From Parahaliea maris (GTDB lineage: Bacteria > Pseudomonadota > Gammaproteobacteria > Pseudomonadales > Halieaceae): a DNA stretch of 41,155 nt. Shown here piece after piece: positions 1 through 9,004 of this stretch. The notes below the pieces were generated by a model that saw nothing but the letters and a program-made list of their open reading frames with translations, was not told where the DNA came from and did no database searches. Position 1 is the first letter of the stretch; every line of letters begins with the position of its first letter. The stretch is from assembly GCF_008064665.1 (NCBI RefSeq), contig NZ_VRZA01000013.1, positions 1-41,155 of the forward strand, written 5' to 3'. A program made the translations under genes and the position numbers.

Positions 1-83
1 GCAGCAGCTCATGATTACTTTCGCATCAACCGTACTGACGAAGACAAATGTGTGAACACTTGAAGAAGAGTGCCACTATCGTT
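1..83 (-). other. 16S rRNA 3' trailer with RNase III stem arm
   Basis: This is the start of the 16S-23S spacer, cut by the window edge. Bases 37-62 are complementary to 1773-1798 in the 16S leader. In RNA the 26 positions all pair, with three G-U wobbles at sites that differ between the arms. This is the classic double-stranded stalk that encloses pre-16S RNA and is cut by RNase III. The stem begins 21 nt beyond the mature 3' end. No tRNA is visible in the 83 nt present. Confidence 0.85.
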
Positions 84-1619
<1,536 letters not shown>

Positions 1620-1865
1620 AATCTTTTACCTCTGCCCAAAGGACAAGAGGGACTGTTTGCGTGATTGCCTCACGATCACAGTCAAATCTCGGCTCAGACA
1701 CTCGAAAATCAAGAATTCGTAATGAATCAATGAGTCACTTGTGTCTGATAATAGTCGTAGCTACTACCTCAACAAGTGCCCACACATCTGTCTTCGTCTG
1801 CTTGTTAATCAGCCCCTGACCGCCAGGGTTCAGGGTGTTCGGTGAAGGCCTTGCCTCAACCGAGG
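1620..1865 (-). promoter_or_regulatory. rrn leader with processing arm, boxA and boxB-like hairpin
   Basis: Transcribed leader between the rrn promoters and 16S. Reading the minus strand, a small hairpin (CCCTG 1814-1818 with CAGGG 1824-1828) is followed by CTGATTAACAAG (complement of 1801-1812). That resembles the boxA antitermination element TGCTCTTTAACAA of E. coli rrn operons. Immediately after comes the 5' arm of the RNase III stalk (1773-1798). The order boxB-like, boxA, processing arm, 16S is the usual one. The motifs were matched by eye; binding of NusB/NusE is inferred from known rrn operons. Confidence 0.75.
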
Positions 1866-1871
1866 ACGCGT

Positions 1872-1899
1872 ATTATAAGGATCGTTGTTTCGTTGGCAA
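1872..1899 (-). promoter_or_regulatory. rrn promoter P2 (proximal)
   Basis: A near-consensus sigma-70 promoter on the minus strand: -35 TTGCCA (1894-1899), a 16-bp spacer and -10 TATAAT (1872-1877). It is followed by a GC-rich ACGCGTCC segment typical of stringently controlled rrn promoters. An A/T tract at 1901-1920 just upstream of the -35 looks like an UP element. Confidence 0.85.
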
Positions 1900-2036
1900 C
1901 TGTTTTTTGCAATTTTTTGCATCGATTGCTGCCTCAACAATCACTCCACCTTTTTAGCCTAAGCTATTGAAACTGAATCAGTTTCCAGGCGCCCTTCGGG
2001 AGGCGTTTGCGTCCGTTCCTCGTCGAAGGGAGGCGC

Positions 2037-2065
2037 ACTATACGCAGCGGAATTTTCTGACGCAA
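2037..2065 (-). promoter_or_regulatory. rrn promoter P1 (distal)
   Basis: A second promoter about 165 bp further upstream: -35 TTGCGT (2060-2065), a 17-bp spacer and -10 TATAGT (2037-2042), followed by GCGCCTCCC. The A/T-rich stretch at 2066-2087 could serve as an UP element. Tandem P1/P2 promoters are the normal arrangement for gammaproteobacterial rrn operons. The rest of the 1620-2128 gap holds no gene. Confidence 0.75.
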
Positions 2066-2091
2066 GCACTTTTTGAAAATTAATTTCCAGG

Positions 2092-2128
2092 GGGTCATTT
2101 TTGCTCAAAAAACAAGCAAAAATGACCC
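2092..2128 (-). terminator. hairpin after tyrS
   Basis: A perfect 14-bp inverted repeat (2092-2105 with 2115-2128) with a 9-nt loop that begins directly after the tyrS stop codon. It probably ends the tyrS transcript before the rrn promoters. The U tract after it is poor, so it may act as a 3' stabilising hairpin or need Rho. Confidence 0.6.
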
Positions 2129-3424
2129 TCAACCCAGCTCGAAAAGGTGGTATTTCTTCTTTCCAAGCCGGGTAAGGAAGTAACTGCCGTGCAATGCGCG
2201 CTCCGCAGTAAAGGCCGCGGCGGGTACCGCATTGTCTTCCCAGCCCAGGGCGCGGTTATTCACCAGTACCGCGTTGCGGCCGAGCGCGTCCTTTACCTGC
2301 TTGCCGGAAGCCGCCATACCCGCCTCGACCAATACCTGGGTCAGGGTTTCGGGCAGCTCCGCCACCTTTATGGTACTGGCGGGCAAACCGTCCTGGCGCA
2401 ACTGGGCAAAGTCATCGGCAGAAAGCTCATCAAGTTCGCCGCTAAACAGGGCCTGGGTGATCCGCTGGGCGGCATCCAACCCCGCTTCGCCATGAACCAG
2501 ACGCGTCACCTCGCGAGCAAGCACCGACTGCGCTTCCGGGCGACCGGCGCGTTCCGCGTCCGCCCGCTCCAGGGCATCGATCTCTTCTACCGGCAAAAAG
2601 GTGAAGTACTTGAGGAAGCGGTACACGTCCGCATCCGCGGTATTCAGCCAGAACTGGTAAAAGGCATAGGGCGAGGTCCGCGCAGCATCCAGCCAGATCG
2701 TGCCGGACTCGGTCTTGCCGAATTTGGTCCCGTCCGCCTTGGTGATCAGCGGCATGGTCAGGCCAAATACCTTCTCGCCATTGACCCTGCGGGTCAGGTC
2801 GATACCGCCGGTGATGTTGCCCCACTGGTCAGAACCACCTATCTGCAGGCTACAGCCGTAGCGGCGGTTGAGCTCGGAAAAGTCATAGGACTGCAGGATC
2901 ATATAGGTGAACTCGGTAAAACTGATCCCGGCGCCTTCGCGCTCGAGCCGCTGTTTTACTGACTCCTTCTGGATCATGGCATTCACCGAAAAGTGCTTGC
3001 CGACATCCCGCAGAAAGGTCAGCACATCCACATTCGCGGTCCAGTCGAGGTTGTTGACCACCTCGGCGGCATTCTCCCCACCTTCGAAGTCGATAAAGCG
3101 GGACACCTGAGCCTTGAGCTTTTCCACCCAGCCGGAAACCACCTCGGGGGTATTCAGCTGGCGCTCCTGGGCCTTGAAACTGGGGTCGCCGATCAGGCCG
3201 GTGGCGCCACCGACCAACGCCAACGGGCGATGCCCCGCATCCTGGAACCGGCGCAGCATCAGCAAGGGCACAAGTGAGCCGATATGCAGGCTGTCCGCGG
3301 TCGGGTCGAAACCACAATAGAGCGTGCGACAGCCGCCATCCAGCCAGGCCGGAAGCTCATCTTCTCCGGCTACCTGAAATACCAGTCCGCGGGCGCGGAG
3401 GTCTGCCAACAGTGCACTGCTCAT
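2129..3424 (-). CDS. tyrS: tyrosyl-tRNA synthetase
   Basis: Cytoplasmic class I aminoacyl-tRNA synthetase that charges tRNA-Tyr with tyrosine using ATP. The protein has 431 residues, close to E. coli TyrS. The HIGH-type motif is HIGS at 47-50 after [10 protein letters not shown]. The KMSKS-type loop is KFGKT at 234-238. The signature [13 protein letters not shown] lies at about 198-210. A C-terminal S4-like RNA-binding domain covers roughly 360-425. It is the gene next to 16S, as in pseudomonads (tyrZ of P. aeruginosa has this position), but the [17 protein letters not shown] form is E. coli TyrS-like. It diverges from mepM. The start ATG at 3424 is supported by GAAAGGA on the minus strand upstream. 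Confidence 0.97.
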   Translation of the reverse strand: MSSALLADLRARGLVFQVAGEDELPAWLDGGCRTLYCGFDPTADSLHIGSLVPLLMLRRFQDAGHRPLALVGGATGLIGDPSFKAQERQLNTPEVVSGWVEKLKAQVSRFIDFEGGENAAEVVNNLDWTANVDVLTFLRDVGKHFSVNAMIQKESVKQRLEREGAGISFTEFTYMILQSYDFSELNRRYGCSLQIGGSDQWGNITGGIDLTRRVNGEKVFGLTMPLITKADGTKFGKTESGTIWLDAARTSPYAFYQFWLNTADADVYRFLKYFTFLPVEEIDALERADAERAGRPEAQSVLAREVTRLVHGEAGLDAAQRITQALFSGELDELSADDFAQLRQDGLPASTIKVAELPETLTQVLVEAGMAASGKQVKDALGRNAVLVNNRALGWEDNAVPAAAFTAERALHGSYFLTRLGKKKYHLFELG

Positions 3425-3533
3425 GGGTCTACTCTCGAAAGGAATTGCGTTGCTTGTAAAGAAGGAGAAATAAAAGGGCCGGAAACCTTACACCACCCCC
3501 CTGAATGAGTGAACCTGAATAATACCGGAACTG

Positions 3534-3560
3534 TTGATTTCTGCGGATTTTCAATATACT
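3534..3560 (+). promoter_or_regulatory. candidate promoter of mepM-anmK
   Basis: TTGATT (3534-3539), a 15-bp spacer and TATACT (3555-3560), ending 36 bp before the mepM ATG. The -10 box is good; the spacer is short. The remainder of the tyrS-mepM gap (3425-3596) must also hold the divergent tyrS promoter, which I could not place. Confidence 0.45.
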
Positions 3561-3596
3561 GGCTGGCATTAGGAGTGATCATAAAGAACCAGCAAC

Positions 3597-5045
3597 ATGA
3601 CGAAGAACGCGAAGCCGCGAGGGGCGACTGCGATCAGCAGCCAGAACCCTCCCGGCCATCACAAGCATTTTATGGCCGTTGCCGTACTGACAGGCATCGT
3701 GGCCATTGCGGCCGGGCTGGCCCCGGGCGGCTCGGTCGAGGCCAATCGAGAAACCTCACCTGCGCCTGACAGTACCGAACAGGCCGTTGAGCGCATCCTG
3801 GCCACCACCGCCGAATCCCCGTCGCCAGACAGGGAATCCTCTACCGCCACTGCAGTAGAACCCCCGCCCGCCGCCGAGCCTGCGCCGGAAATGGTTGCCG
3901 ATGTAGTTGCCGGCCCTGAATGGAAGGATGAAACGGTACGCAGCGGCGACAACCTGTCGCTGATCTTCAAGCGCGCCGGCTTCGACAACGGCGATGTCCA
4001 CGAGGTGGTCTACGAGTCTCCCGAAGGCAAAGGTCTTGCCCGCATCTACCCCGGCCAGACTATTTCCTTCCTCGAAGCCCCCAACGGCAAACTGGCCGGC
4101 GTGAAATATGTCGCCTCGCCGCTGGAAACCGTAACGTATCTGCGAGGCGAAGACGGCAAGTTCAGTACCGAGCGCATCGTCCGTGAGCCCGAGGTCCGCG
4201 AATCCTGGACCAGTGGCGAAATCACCTCGTCGCTCTACATGGCCGGGCAGGACATGGGCCTGTCCCAGGTCAAGATTCTCGAGCTGGCCAATATCTTCGG
4301 GGGCGTTATCGATTTTGTACTCGACCCGCGCAAGGGCGACACCATTCACGTGGTCTACGAGGAACTCTACCTGGACGGTGAGAAGTACCGTGACGGCGAC
4401 ATCATCGCGGCGTCCTTCACCAACCAGGGCGAGACCTTCACCGCCTACCGCTACGAAGACAGCGTGGGTGATGTGAGCTACTACAATGCCGACGGCGTGA
4501 GCATGCGCAAGGCCTTCCTGATGGCGCCGGTGGATTTCACCCGCATCAGTTCCAATTTCAACATGAAGCGCCTGCACCCGATCTACAAAACCACCCGCCC
4601 CCACCGCGGCACCGACTACGCCGCGCCCACCGGGACGCCGGTCTACGCGGCCGGCGACGGCCGGGTCATCAAGGCGGGCTACAGCCGCCCCAATGGCAAC
4701 TATGTCTTCATCCAGCACGGCGACCGCTACGTCACCAAGTACCTGCATCTGCACAAGCGCATGGCGAAACAGGGCCAGCGGGTCGCCCAGAGTGACGTGA
4801 TTGGCACCGTCGGCAGCACTGGCGCCGCCACCGGCCCCCACCTGCACTATGAGTTCCTGATGGACGGCGTGCACCGCAACCCGCGCACCATCCACAAGCA
4901 GCTGCCCAAGGCCAAAACGCTACCGAAGTCGGAAATGCCCAGCTTCCTTGAAGCGATCACCCCCGCCTCGCAGCAGCTGGCCGCCCTGCAGTCCGGCAAC
5001 CACCTCGCCCTGAACCAGGCCAGCGGCGAAGCGCCCCAGCGCTAG
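3597..5045 (+). CDS. mepM: M23 family peptidoglycan DD-endopeptidase (MepM-like)
   Basis: Zinc metallopeptidase of the cell envelope that cuts peptide cross-links in peptidoglycan so that the wall can grow. The 482 residues show a short cytoplasmic N-terminus and one membrane/signal-anchor segment (about 25-43). A Pro/Ala/Glu-rich linker follows, then a LysM/OapA-like carbohydrate-binding segment (about 108-175). A C-terminal M23 domain carries the zinc ligands: HRGTD gives His336 and Asp340, and GPHLHYEF gives His417, with HLH at 384-386. The enzyme therefore looks active. The stop codon overlaps the start of anmK by one base (TAGTG), so wall cutting and sugar recycling are co-expressed. The same pair flanks tyrZ in P. 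aeruginosa. The ribosome binding site is weak. Confidence 0.92.
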   Translation: MTKNAKPRGATAISSQNPPGHHKHFMAVAVLTGIVAIAAGLAPGGSVEANRETSPAPDSTEQAVERILATTAESPSPDRESSTATAVEPPPAAEPAPEMVADVVAGPEWKDETVRSGDNLSLIFKRAGFDNGDVHEVVYESPEGKGLARIYPGQTISFLEAPNGKLAGVKYVASPLETVTYLRGEDGKFSTERIVREPEVRESWTSGEITSSLYMAGQDMGLSQVKILELANIFGGVIDFVLDPRKGDTIHVVYEELYLDGEKYRDGDIIAASFTNQGETFTAYRYEDSVGDVSYYNADGVSMRKAFLMAPVDFTRISSNFNMKRLHPIYKTTRPHRGTDYAAPTGTPVYAAGDGRVIKAGYSRPNGNYVFIQHGDRYVTKYLHLHKRMAKQGQRVAQSDVIGTVGSTGAATGPHLHYEFLMDGVHRNPRTIHKQLPKAKTLPKSEMPSFLEAITPASQQLAALQSGNHLALNQASGEAPQR

Positions 5046-6196
5046 TGCTCCGTCATCACGATGTCCTCTGTGTGGGGCTCATGTCGGGCACCAGCGTGGA
5101 CGCCATCGACTGCGCCCTCACCCGGATAAACCAGCAGGGCATCTCCCTGCTGGCCACCTGCGAGCACCCGGTCCCGGAGGCTACCCGCCAGCGCATTACT
5201 GCCATCAGCCACCCCGGCGACAATGAAATCGAACGCATGGGTGCGCTGGACCGGGAGCTCGGGGAGCTGTTCGCCGAAGCCACACTGGGCCTGCTGGAGC
5301 AGACCGGTCGCCAGCCCGATGAAATCACCGCCATTGGCAGCCACGGGCAGACCATCCGCCACCTGCCGCCATCGGTACACATACCATCGGGGCACGGTTT
5401 CACCCTGCAGATTGGCGACCCCAACACCATCGCCGAGCGTACCGGGATTACCACCGTGGCGGATTTCCGTCGCCGCGACATCGCCGCTGGCGGCGAGGGA
5501 GCGCCCCTGGCCCCGGCCTTCCATGCGGCGGCGTTCGCCAAACCCGGCGTGCGCCGCGTCATTCTCAATATTGGCGGCATCGCCAACGCTACCCTGCTGG
5601 ATGGCAACGGCGGTGTCCTGGGCTTTGACACCGGGCCCGGCAATACACTGCTGGACCACTGGATCTGTCGGCACCGGGGCAGCGCCTACGACCGGGACGG
5701 ACAGTGGGCGGCCGAGGGCGAGGTCAACACGGACCTGCTGGAAGGGCTTTTGACCCACGACTATTTCAGTCGCCAGGGCCCGCGCAGCACAGGCAAGGAA
5801 GCGTTCAACCTGGCGTGGCTCGACGAGCGACTCGCTCAACTGGACCATCTGCCCGCAGCCCAGCAGGTACAGAGCACCCTGGCGGAATTCACGGCCGCCA
5901 CCATTGCCCACGGCATTCTGCAGGCCACCTGTGACATCGACGCCGTCTACGTTTGTGGAGGAGGTGCGCGCAATACCGACCTGATGCGCCGCCTCTATCG
6001 CAAACTGGCACCGGCAAAACTGGACACCACGGCGGCACTGGGAATGGATCCGGAATGGGTTGAGGCGGCTGCCTTCGCCTGGCTGGCATGGCGTAGCCTG
6101 GAAGGCCTGTCGGGGAATGTGCCCGCGGTGACCGGCGCTTCCCGTGAAGTCATCCTGGGCGCCGTGTACCCGGGCCGGCAACCCTCACCGGGCTGA
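5045..6196 (+). CDS. anmK: anhydro-N-acetylmuramic acid kinase
   Basis: Converts 1,6-anhydro-MurNAc, released by lytic transglycosylases, to MurNAc-6-phosphate using ATP, the entry step for recycling wall amino sugars. Motifs in order: GLMSGTSVDAIDCALT near the N-terminus (phosphate binding), IGSHGQTIRHLP, ADFRRRDIAAGGEGAPLAP, NIGGIANATLL, GFDTGPGNTLLDHW and CGGGARNTDLM, all typical of the ASKHA-fold AnmK family. 383 residues is slightly longer than the usual ~370. The start is taken as GTG at 5045, overlapping the mepM stop by one base. A later in-frame GTG nine codons downstream would remove RHHDVLC and is less likely. It converges with erpA, leaving a 15-bp gap. Confidence 0.96.
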   Translation: MLRHHDVLCVGLMSGTSVDAIDCALTRINQQGISLLATCEHPVPEATRQRITAISHPGDNEIERMGALDRELGELFAEATLGLLEQTGRQPDEITAIGSHGQTIRHLPPSVHIPSGHGFTLQIGDPNTIAERTGITTVADFRRRDIAAGGEGAPLAPAFHAAAFAKPGVRRVILNIGGIANATLLDGNGGVLGFDTGPGNTLLDHWICRHRGSAYDRDGQWAAEGEVNTDLLEGLLTHDYFSRQGPRSTGKEAFNLAWLDERLAQLDHLPAAQQVQSTLAEFTAATIAHGILQATCDIDAVYVCGGGARNTDLMRRLYRKLAPAKLDTTAALGMDPEWVEAAAFAWLAWRSLEGLSGNVPAVTGASREVILGAVYPGRQPSPG

Positions 6197-6211
6197 ACCG
6201 GAAAGCGGCGA

Positions 6212-6565
6212 TCAGATCGAGAAGGAAGCACCACAGCCACAGGTCGTGGCTGCATTGGGGTTATTGATGACGAACCTCGAGCCCTCGAGGCCCTCGCTGT
6301 AGTCTACTTCCGCCCCCACCAGGTACTGGAAGCTCATCGGATCCACCAGTACGGTGACCCCTTCACTTTCAATGGCGGTGTCGTCCTCGGCGGCCTCTTC
6401 CTCGAAGGTAAAGCCGTACTGGAAGCCGGAGCAGCCCCCGCCCGTAATATAGACGCGCAATTTGAGGCTGGGATTTTCCTCTTCCTCCACCAGCTCGCGC
6501 ACCTTGGCGATGGCCCGCGGCGACAGGTTCAGGCTGGTGGGATTGAAGGATTCGGCTACTGACAT
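6212..6565 (-). CDS. erpA: iron-sulfur cluster insertion protein ErpA
   Basis: A-type Fe-S carrier that passes [4Fe-4S] or [2Fe-2S] clusters to apo-enzymes, including those of the IspG/IspH isoprenoid pathway. It has 117 residues, as expected. All three cluster-binding cysteines are present: Cys45 in [11 protein letters not shown] and Cys109/Cys111 in the C-terminal TTCGCGASF. The C-terminal signature is complete. Although it is the last gene of the argC-DUF6776-bactofilin-erpA series, an 89-bp gap before it contains its own strong promoter with an IscR-like site, so it can be expressed separately. The start ATG at 6565 fits the family N-terminus. Confidence 0.97.
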   Translation of the reverse strand: MSVAESFNPTSLNLSPRAIAKVRELVEEEENPSLKLRVYITGGGCSGFQYGFTFEEEAAEDDTAIESEGVTVLVDPMSFQYLVGAEVDYSEGLEGSRFVINNPNAATTCGCGASFSI

Positions 6566-6625
6566 GGATCACATCCGGGGCGCGTGGCCCGCAAACAATA
6601 AGGGGTTACTGATAATCGACCCCAA

Positions 6626-6658
6626 ATTATCGTAAACCTGAGTAAATCAGTCAACTAT
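6626..6658 (-). promoter_or_regulatory. erpA promoter overlapped by IscR type-1-like site
   Basis: On the minus strand, TTGACT (6649-6654), a 17-bp spacer and GATAAT (6626-6631) form a near-consensus promoter. A 25-bp element at 6634-6658 covers the -35 and most of the spacer. Its halves read ATAGTTGACT and ACTCAGGTTT around an AT-rich centre (GATTT). Against the published E. coli type-1 consensus, as I recall it (ATASYYGACT, RWWWY, AGTCRRSTAT), 23 of 25 positions agree. Type-1 sites bind holo-IscR, which represses, so erpA would rise when Fe-S clusters are short. The element overlaps the bactofilin stop codon. An inverted repeat ACCCC/GGGGT lies just downstream. Confidence 0.75.
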
Positions 6659-7113
6659 CTCTGGAGGGTATCTCCGGAGGACGCCAGTACCGCGCCGGGG
6701 AACAGGCCGGTGTCTCCCCCCTCGCGCTCACTCCCGGCTGAGGCCCCGTCTTCGTGTTCTGCCAGGGTGCCGGCGTGTACCAGCCGCCCATTGACCTCAC
6801 AGCCCGCCGCCATCTCCATCACGGTGTAGAACACATCGCCGCTGACCTGGGCCCGCGGCGCCAGTTCCAGATGGCGCTGGGCAAAGACATTGCCCCGTAC
6901 CTCGCCGTTGATGACAACGGCCGGCGCCCTGATCTCACCCTCGACACAGCCCTTGTCGACCACACGGACCAGGGCATCACTGTCCTGCCTGGCGAGAATA
7001 TTACCCCGCACCAGGCCTTCGATATCCAGCGTGCCGCTGAACTCGATATCGCCCACAATCGCGGTGTCTCGCGACACCAGTGTGGTCCCCCCTGATTTCT
7101 TATTTCCCCACAT
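6655..7113 (-). CDS. bactofilin (polymer-forming cytoskeletal protein)
   Basis: Bactofilins (DUF583) polymerise without nucleotide into filaments at the membrane and often position wall-modifying enzymes. From the ATG at 7113 the protein is 152 residues. A central region of about 15-120 has repeating short strands rich in G-x-I/V/L (GDIEFSGTLDIEGLVRGNI, then EGEIRAPAVVINGEVRGNV, then GDVFYTVMEMAAGCEVNGRL), matching the bactofilin beta-helix. An unstructured Gly/Ser/Glu-rich tail follows. The reading frame is open upstream to 7290, but that part lies within the preceding gene. The ATG overlaps that gene's 3' end by 14 bp, implying translational coupling. Nearby mepM and anmK make a wall-related role plausible. 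Confidence 0.88.
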   Translation of the reverse strand: MWGNKKSGGTTLVSRDTAIVGDIEFSGTLDIEGLVRGNILARQDSDALVRVVDKGCVEGEIRAPAVVINGEVRGNVFAQRHLELAPRAQVSGDVFYTVMEMAAGCEVNGRLVHAGTLAEHEDGASAGSEREGGDTGLFPGAVLASSGDTLQR

Positions 7114-7789
7114 GGGTGAATCGCTCCTGTACCTGCCAGGGATGATTTTCCCGAAGCTCCAGCTTGCGCGGTTTGCTGATAGTGGCACTGATCTCGATCG
7201 ACTGGGGCTGAAAGCCCTCAGGAATCGCCAGTTCCCCTTCCACCACCTGAAAGTAACGAAAGCGCAGGTCGATACCGTCGCTTTCCACATCGTCGCTCAA
7301 ACCCGACAAGGGATAGCTTATCGGCTGCCCCTCTTCCAGTCCAAGCACTGTCAACTGTAGCTCACCGTGCAGCGTGTCGTGCTTACGCGCCTCCTGCTGG
7401 GCCACAATCCGATAGGCAAATCGACCGGGCGTCTCCAGCGCAGTGAGCTCGACGTCGCGCAGGCTGAAGCCCTGGGCAATCTCGCCCGGCGCCATCAGGC
7501 TGCGATAGAAGCGCAGCCCCTCATCGAGGTCGGCTATCTGCTCCTGCTGCCGCGCGAGATCCTTGCGCACCATCTCCAGCGCGGCGCGATCCACTTCATG
7601 CCGGGTTCGGGCCGCGGCGAGTTGATCCTGCAGGGCAGCAATCTGTTGCCGGGCTGCAGGCACCTCACTGCGCCACTGGCGGTACTGCTCCGGGTCGATA
7701 CCGAGGCCACGGTAGGCAGCCTGCTGCCCCAGCAGGGCGCCCACCCCGAGCAGGGCCGCAACAACCAGGAAAGTAACGGTGACCTGCAC
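7100..7789 (-). CDS. DUF6776-type membrane-anchored protein
   Basis: I recognise this as a protein of unknown function commonly found between argC and a bactofilin gene in pseudomonads and relatives. As read from GTG at 7789 it has 229 residues. There is one membrane segment at about 3-21, a coiled coil at about 34-90 (heptad-like, rich in Q, L, A, R and E), and a beta-rich C-terminal half of about 100-225 with no catalytic motif. This is a bitopic protein with the coiled coil outside the cytoplasm, perhaps a bactofilin partner; that role is inference. No ATG/GTG/TTG occurs between 7789 and the argC stop. The in-frame upstream codons, from a CTG at 7837, encode a basic segment ([15 protein letters not shown]) that would suit the cytoplasmic side of the helix. 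The true start is therefore uncertain. Confidence 0.75.
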   Translation of the reverse strand: MQVTVTFLVVAALLGVGALLGQQAAYRGLGIDPEQYRQWRSEVPAARQQIAALQDQLAAARTRHEVDRAALEMVRKDLARQQEQIADLDEGLRFYRSLMAPGEIAQGFSLRDVELTALETPGRFAYRIVAQQEARKHDTLHGELQLTVLGLEEGQPISYPLSGLSDDVESDGIDLRFRYFQVVEGELAIPEGFQPQSIEISATISKPRKLELRENHPWQVQERFTHVGK

Positions 7790-7833
7790 CCGACGCCGAT
7801 GGAGCCGGGCCGCCTCACCGTAGCGAACTTTGC

Positions 7834-8871
7834 TCAGGGCAGCAGCCCCACCTGGGTCAGGCCACGATTCTCGGGCAGGCCCAGCATGATGTTCATGTTC
7901 TGGACTGCCTGGCCAGAAGCACCCTTGACCAGGTTATCGATGGTGGACATCACCACCACCGTGTCCCGGTCCTGAGGTACTACCAGCGATATCTGGCACT
8001 GGTTGGCGCCCTTGACGGCGCGTGTCTGGGGGTACATGCCCGTGGGCAGCACATCGACAAAAGGCTCGTCACGGTAGCGTTCCTCGAACAGGTTCTGCAG
8101 CGCCGCCAGGTCCGTGGTGCCGTTCAGGCGGGCAAACAGGGTGGCATGGATACCGCGCACCATCGGCAGGAGGTGAGGAACAAAGGTCACAGCCACCGGG
8201 CCGCCCTGGACCTCTGCCAATCCCTGCTCGATTTCCGGCAGGTGGCGGTGACCGCTGGCACCATAGGCCTTGAAGCTGTCCGCAGTCTCACTGAGCAGGT
8301 TGTCGACCTTCGCCTGACGACCGGCACCGCTGGCGCCACTGGCGGCACTGGCAATCAGGTGCGAGGGGTCGACCAGGCCAGCTTCCAGCAAAGGAATAAA
8401 GCCCAGTTGAATTGCCGTGGGGTAGCAACCGGGGCAGGCCACCAGGCGCGCCTGGGCAATCTCTGCCCGGTGGCGCTCGGGGAGTCCGTAAACGGCTTCC
8501 GACAGGAGTTCGGGGCTGGCATGGGGCTCGCCATACCACCGGGACCACAGAGCGGCGTCGCGAATCCGGTAATCGGCGGACAGGTCCACCACCCGGGTGC
8601 CGGCGGCCAGAAGCTCGGGGACCAGGTTCATGGCCACGTTGTGGGGGGTGGCGAAAAATACCACGTCACAGCTGGCCAGCAGGGCCGCGTCCGGCTCGGA
8701 AAATGCGAGGTCGTAATGCCCGCGAAGATTGGGGTAGAGCTCATCCACACGGCGACCGGCCTCGGCCCTGGAGGTAATTGCCGCGACCTCCACGTCGTCG
8801 TGATGCGCCAGCAGGCGCAGGAGTTCCACACCGGTATAGCCGGTGCCGCCTACAATGCCAATCTTTGCCAT
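7834..8871 (-). CDS. argC: N-acetyl-gamma-glutamyl-phosphate reductase
   Basis: NADPH-dependent cytoplasmic enzyme that makes N-acetylglutamate semialdehyde, the third step of arginine synthesis. From the ATG at 8871 it has 345 residues, the usual length. The N-terminal Rossmann motif is [17 protein letters not shown] (5-21). The catalytic cysteine is Cys149 in [10 protein letters not shown], and the conserved [11 protein letters not shown] supplies the active-site histidine. The frame is open 15 codons further upstream, but MAKIGIVGG is the family start. It is the first gene of a minus-strand series running to the DUF6776 protein (44-bp gap) and bactofilin. Confidence 0.97.
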   Translation of the reverse strand: MAKIGIVGGTGYTGVELLRLLAHHDDVEVAAITSRAEAGRRVDELYPNLRGHYDLAFSEPDAALLASCDVVFFATPHNVAMNLVPELLAAGTRVVDLSADYRIRDAALWSRWYGEPHASPELLSEAVYGLPERHRAEIAQARLVACPGCYPTAIQLGFIPLLEAGLVDPSHLIASAASGASGAGRQAKVDNLLSETADSFKAYGASGHRHLPEIEQGLAEVQGGPVAVTFVPHLLPMVRGIHATLFARLNGTTDLAALQNLFEERYRDEPFVDVLPTGMYPQTRAVKGANQCQISLVVPQDRDTVVVMSTIDNLVKGASGQAVQNMNIMLGLPENRGLTQVGLLP

Positions 8872-8929
8872 AACATGCCTCGTTCTGTTGCCTTCCGGTC
8901 CTGAACGGAGCGCCAAAACCGGGCCGCAC

Positions 8930-8957
8930 AGTATAAAAGCAAAGAGGGGCGATTTAA
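8930..8957 (-). promoter_or_regulatory. candidate argC promoter
   Basis: Minus strand: TTAAAT (8952-8957), a 16-bp spacer and TATACT (8930-8935), giving a start about 50 bp before the argC ATG. The -10 is strong and the -35 weak. A nearby GAATATTAC segment faintly resembles half an ArgR box, but not convincingly. Confidence 0.5.
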
Positions 8958-9004
8958 CTGGTAATATTCGTTTTTTGGTCCCGGAAAACTACCCCTTGTA
9001 CCGC

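Noticed and set aside
3756-4895. 379-codon minus-strand frame opposite mepM, and a similar one opposite anmK (5042-6181)
   Set aside because: Both are antisense to clear protein genes and their translations have the low-complexity look of reversed high-G+C genes.
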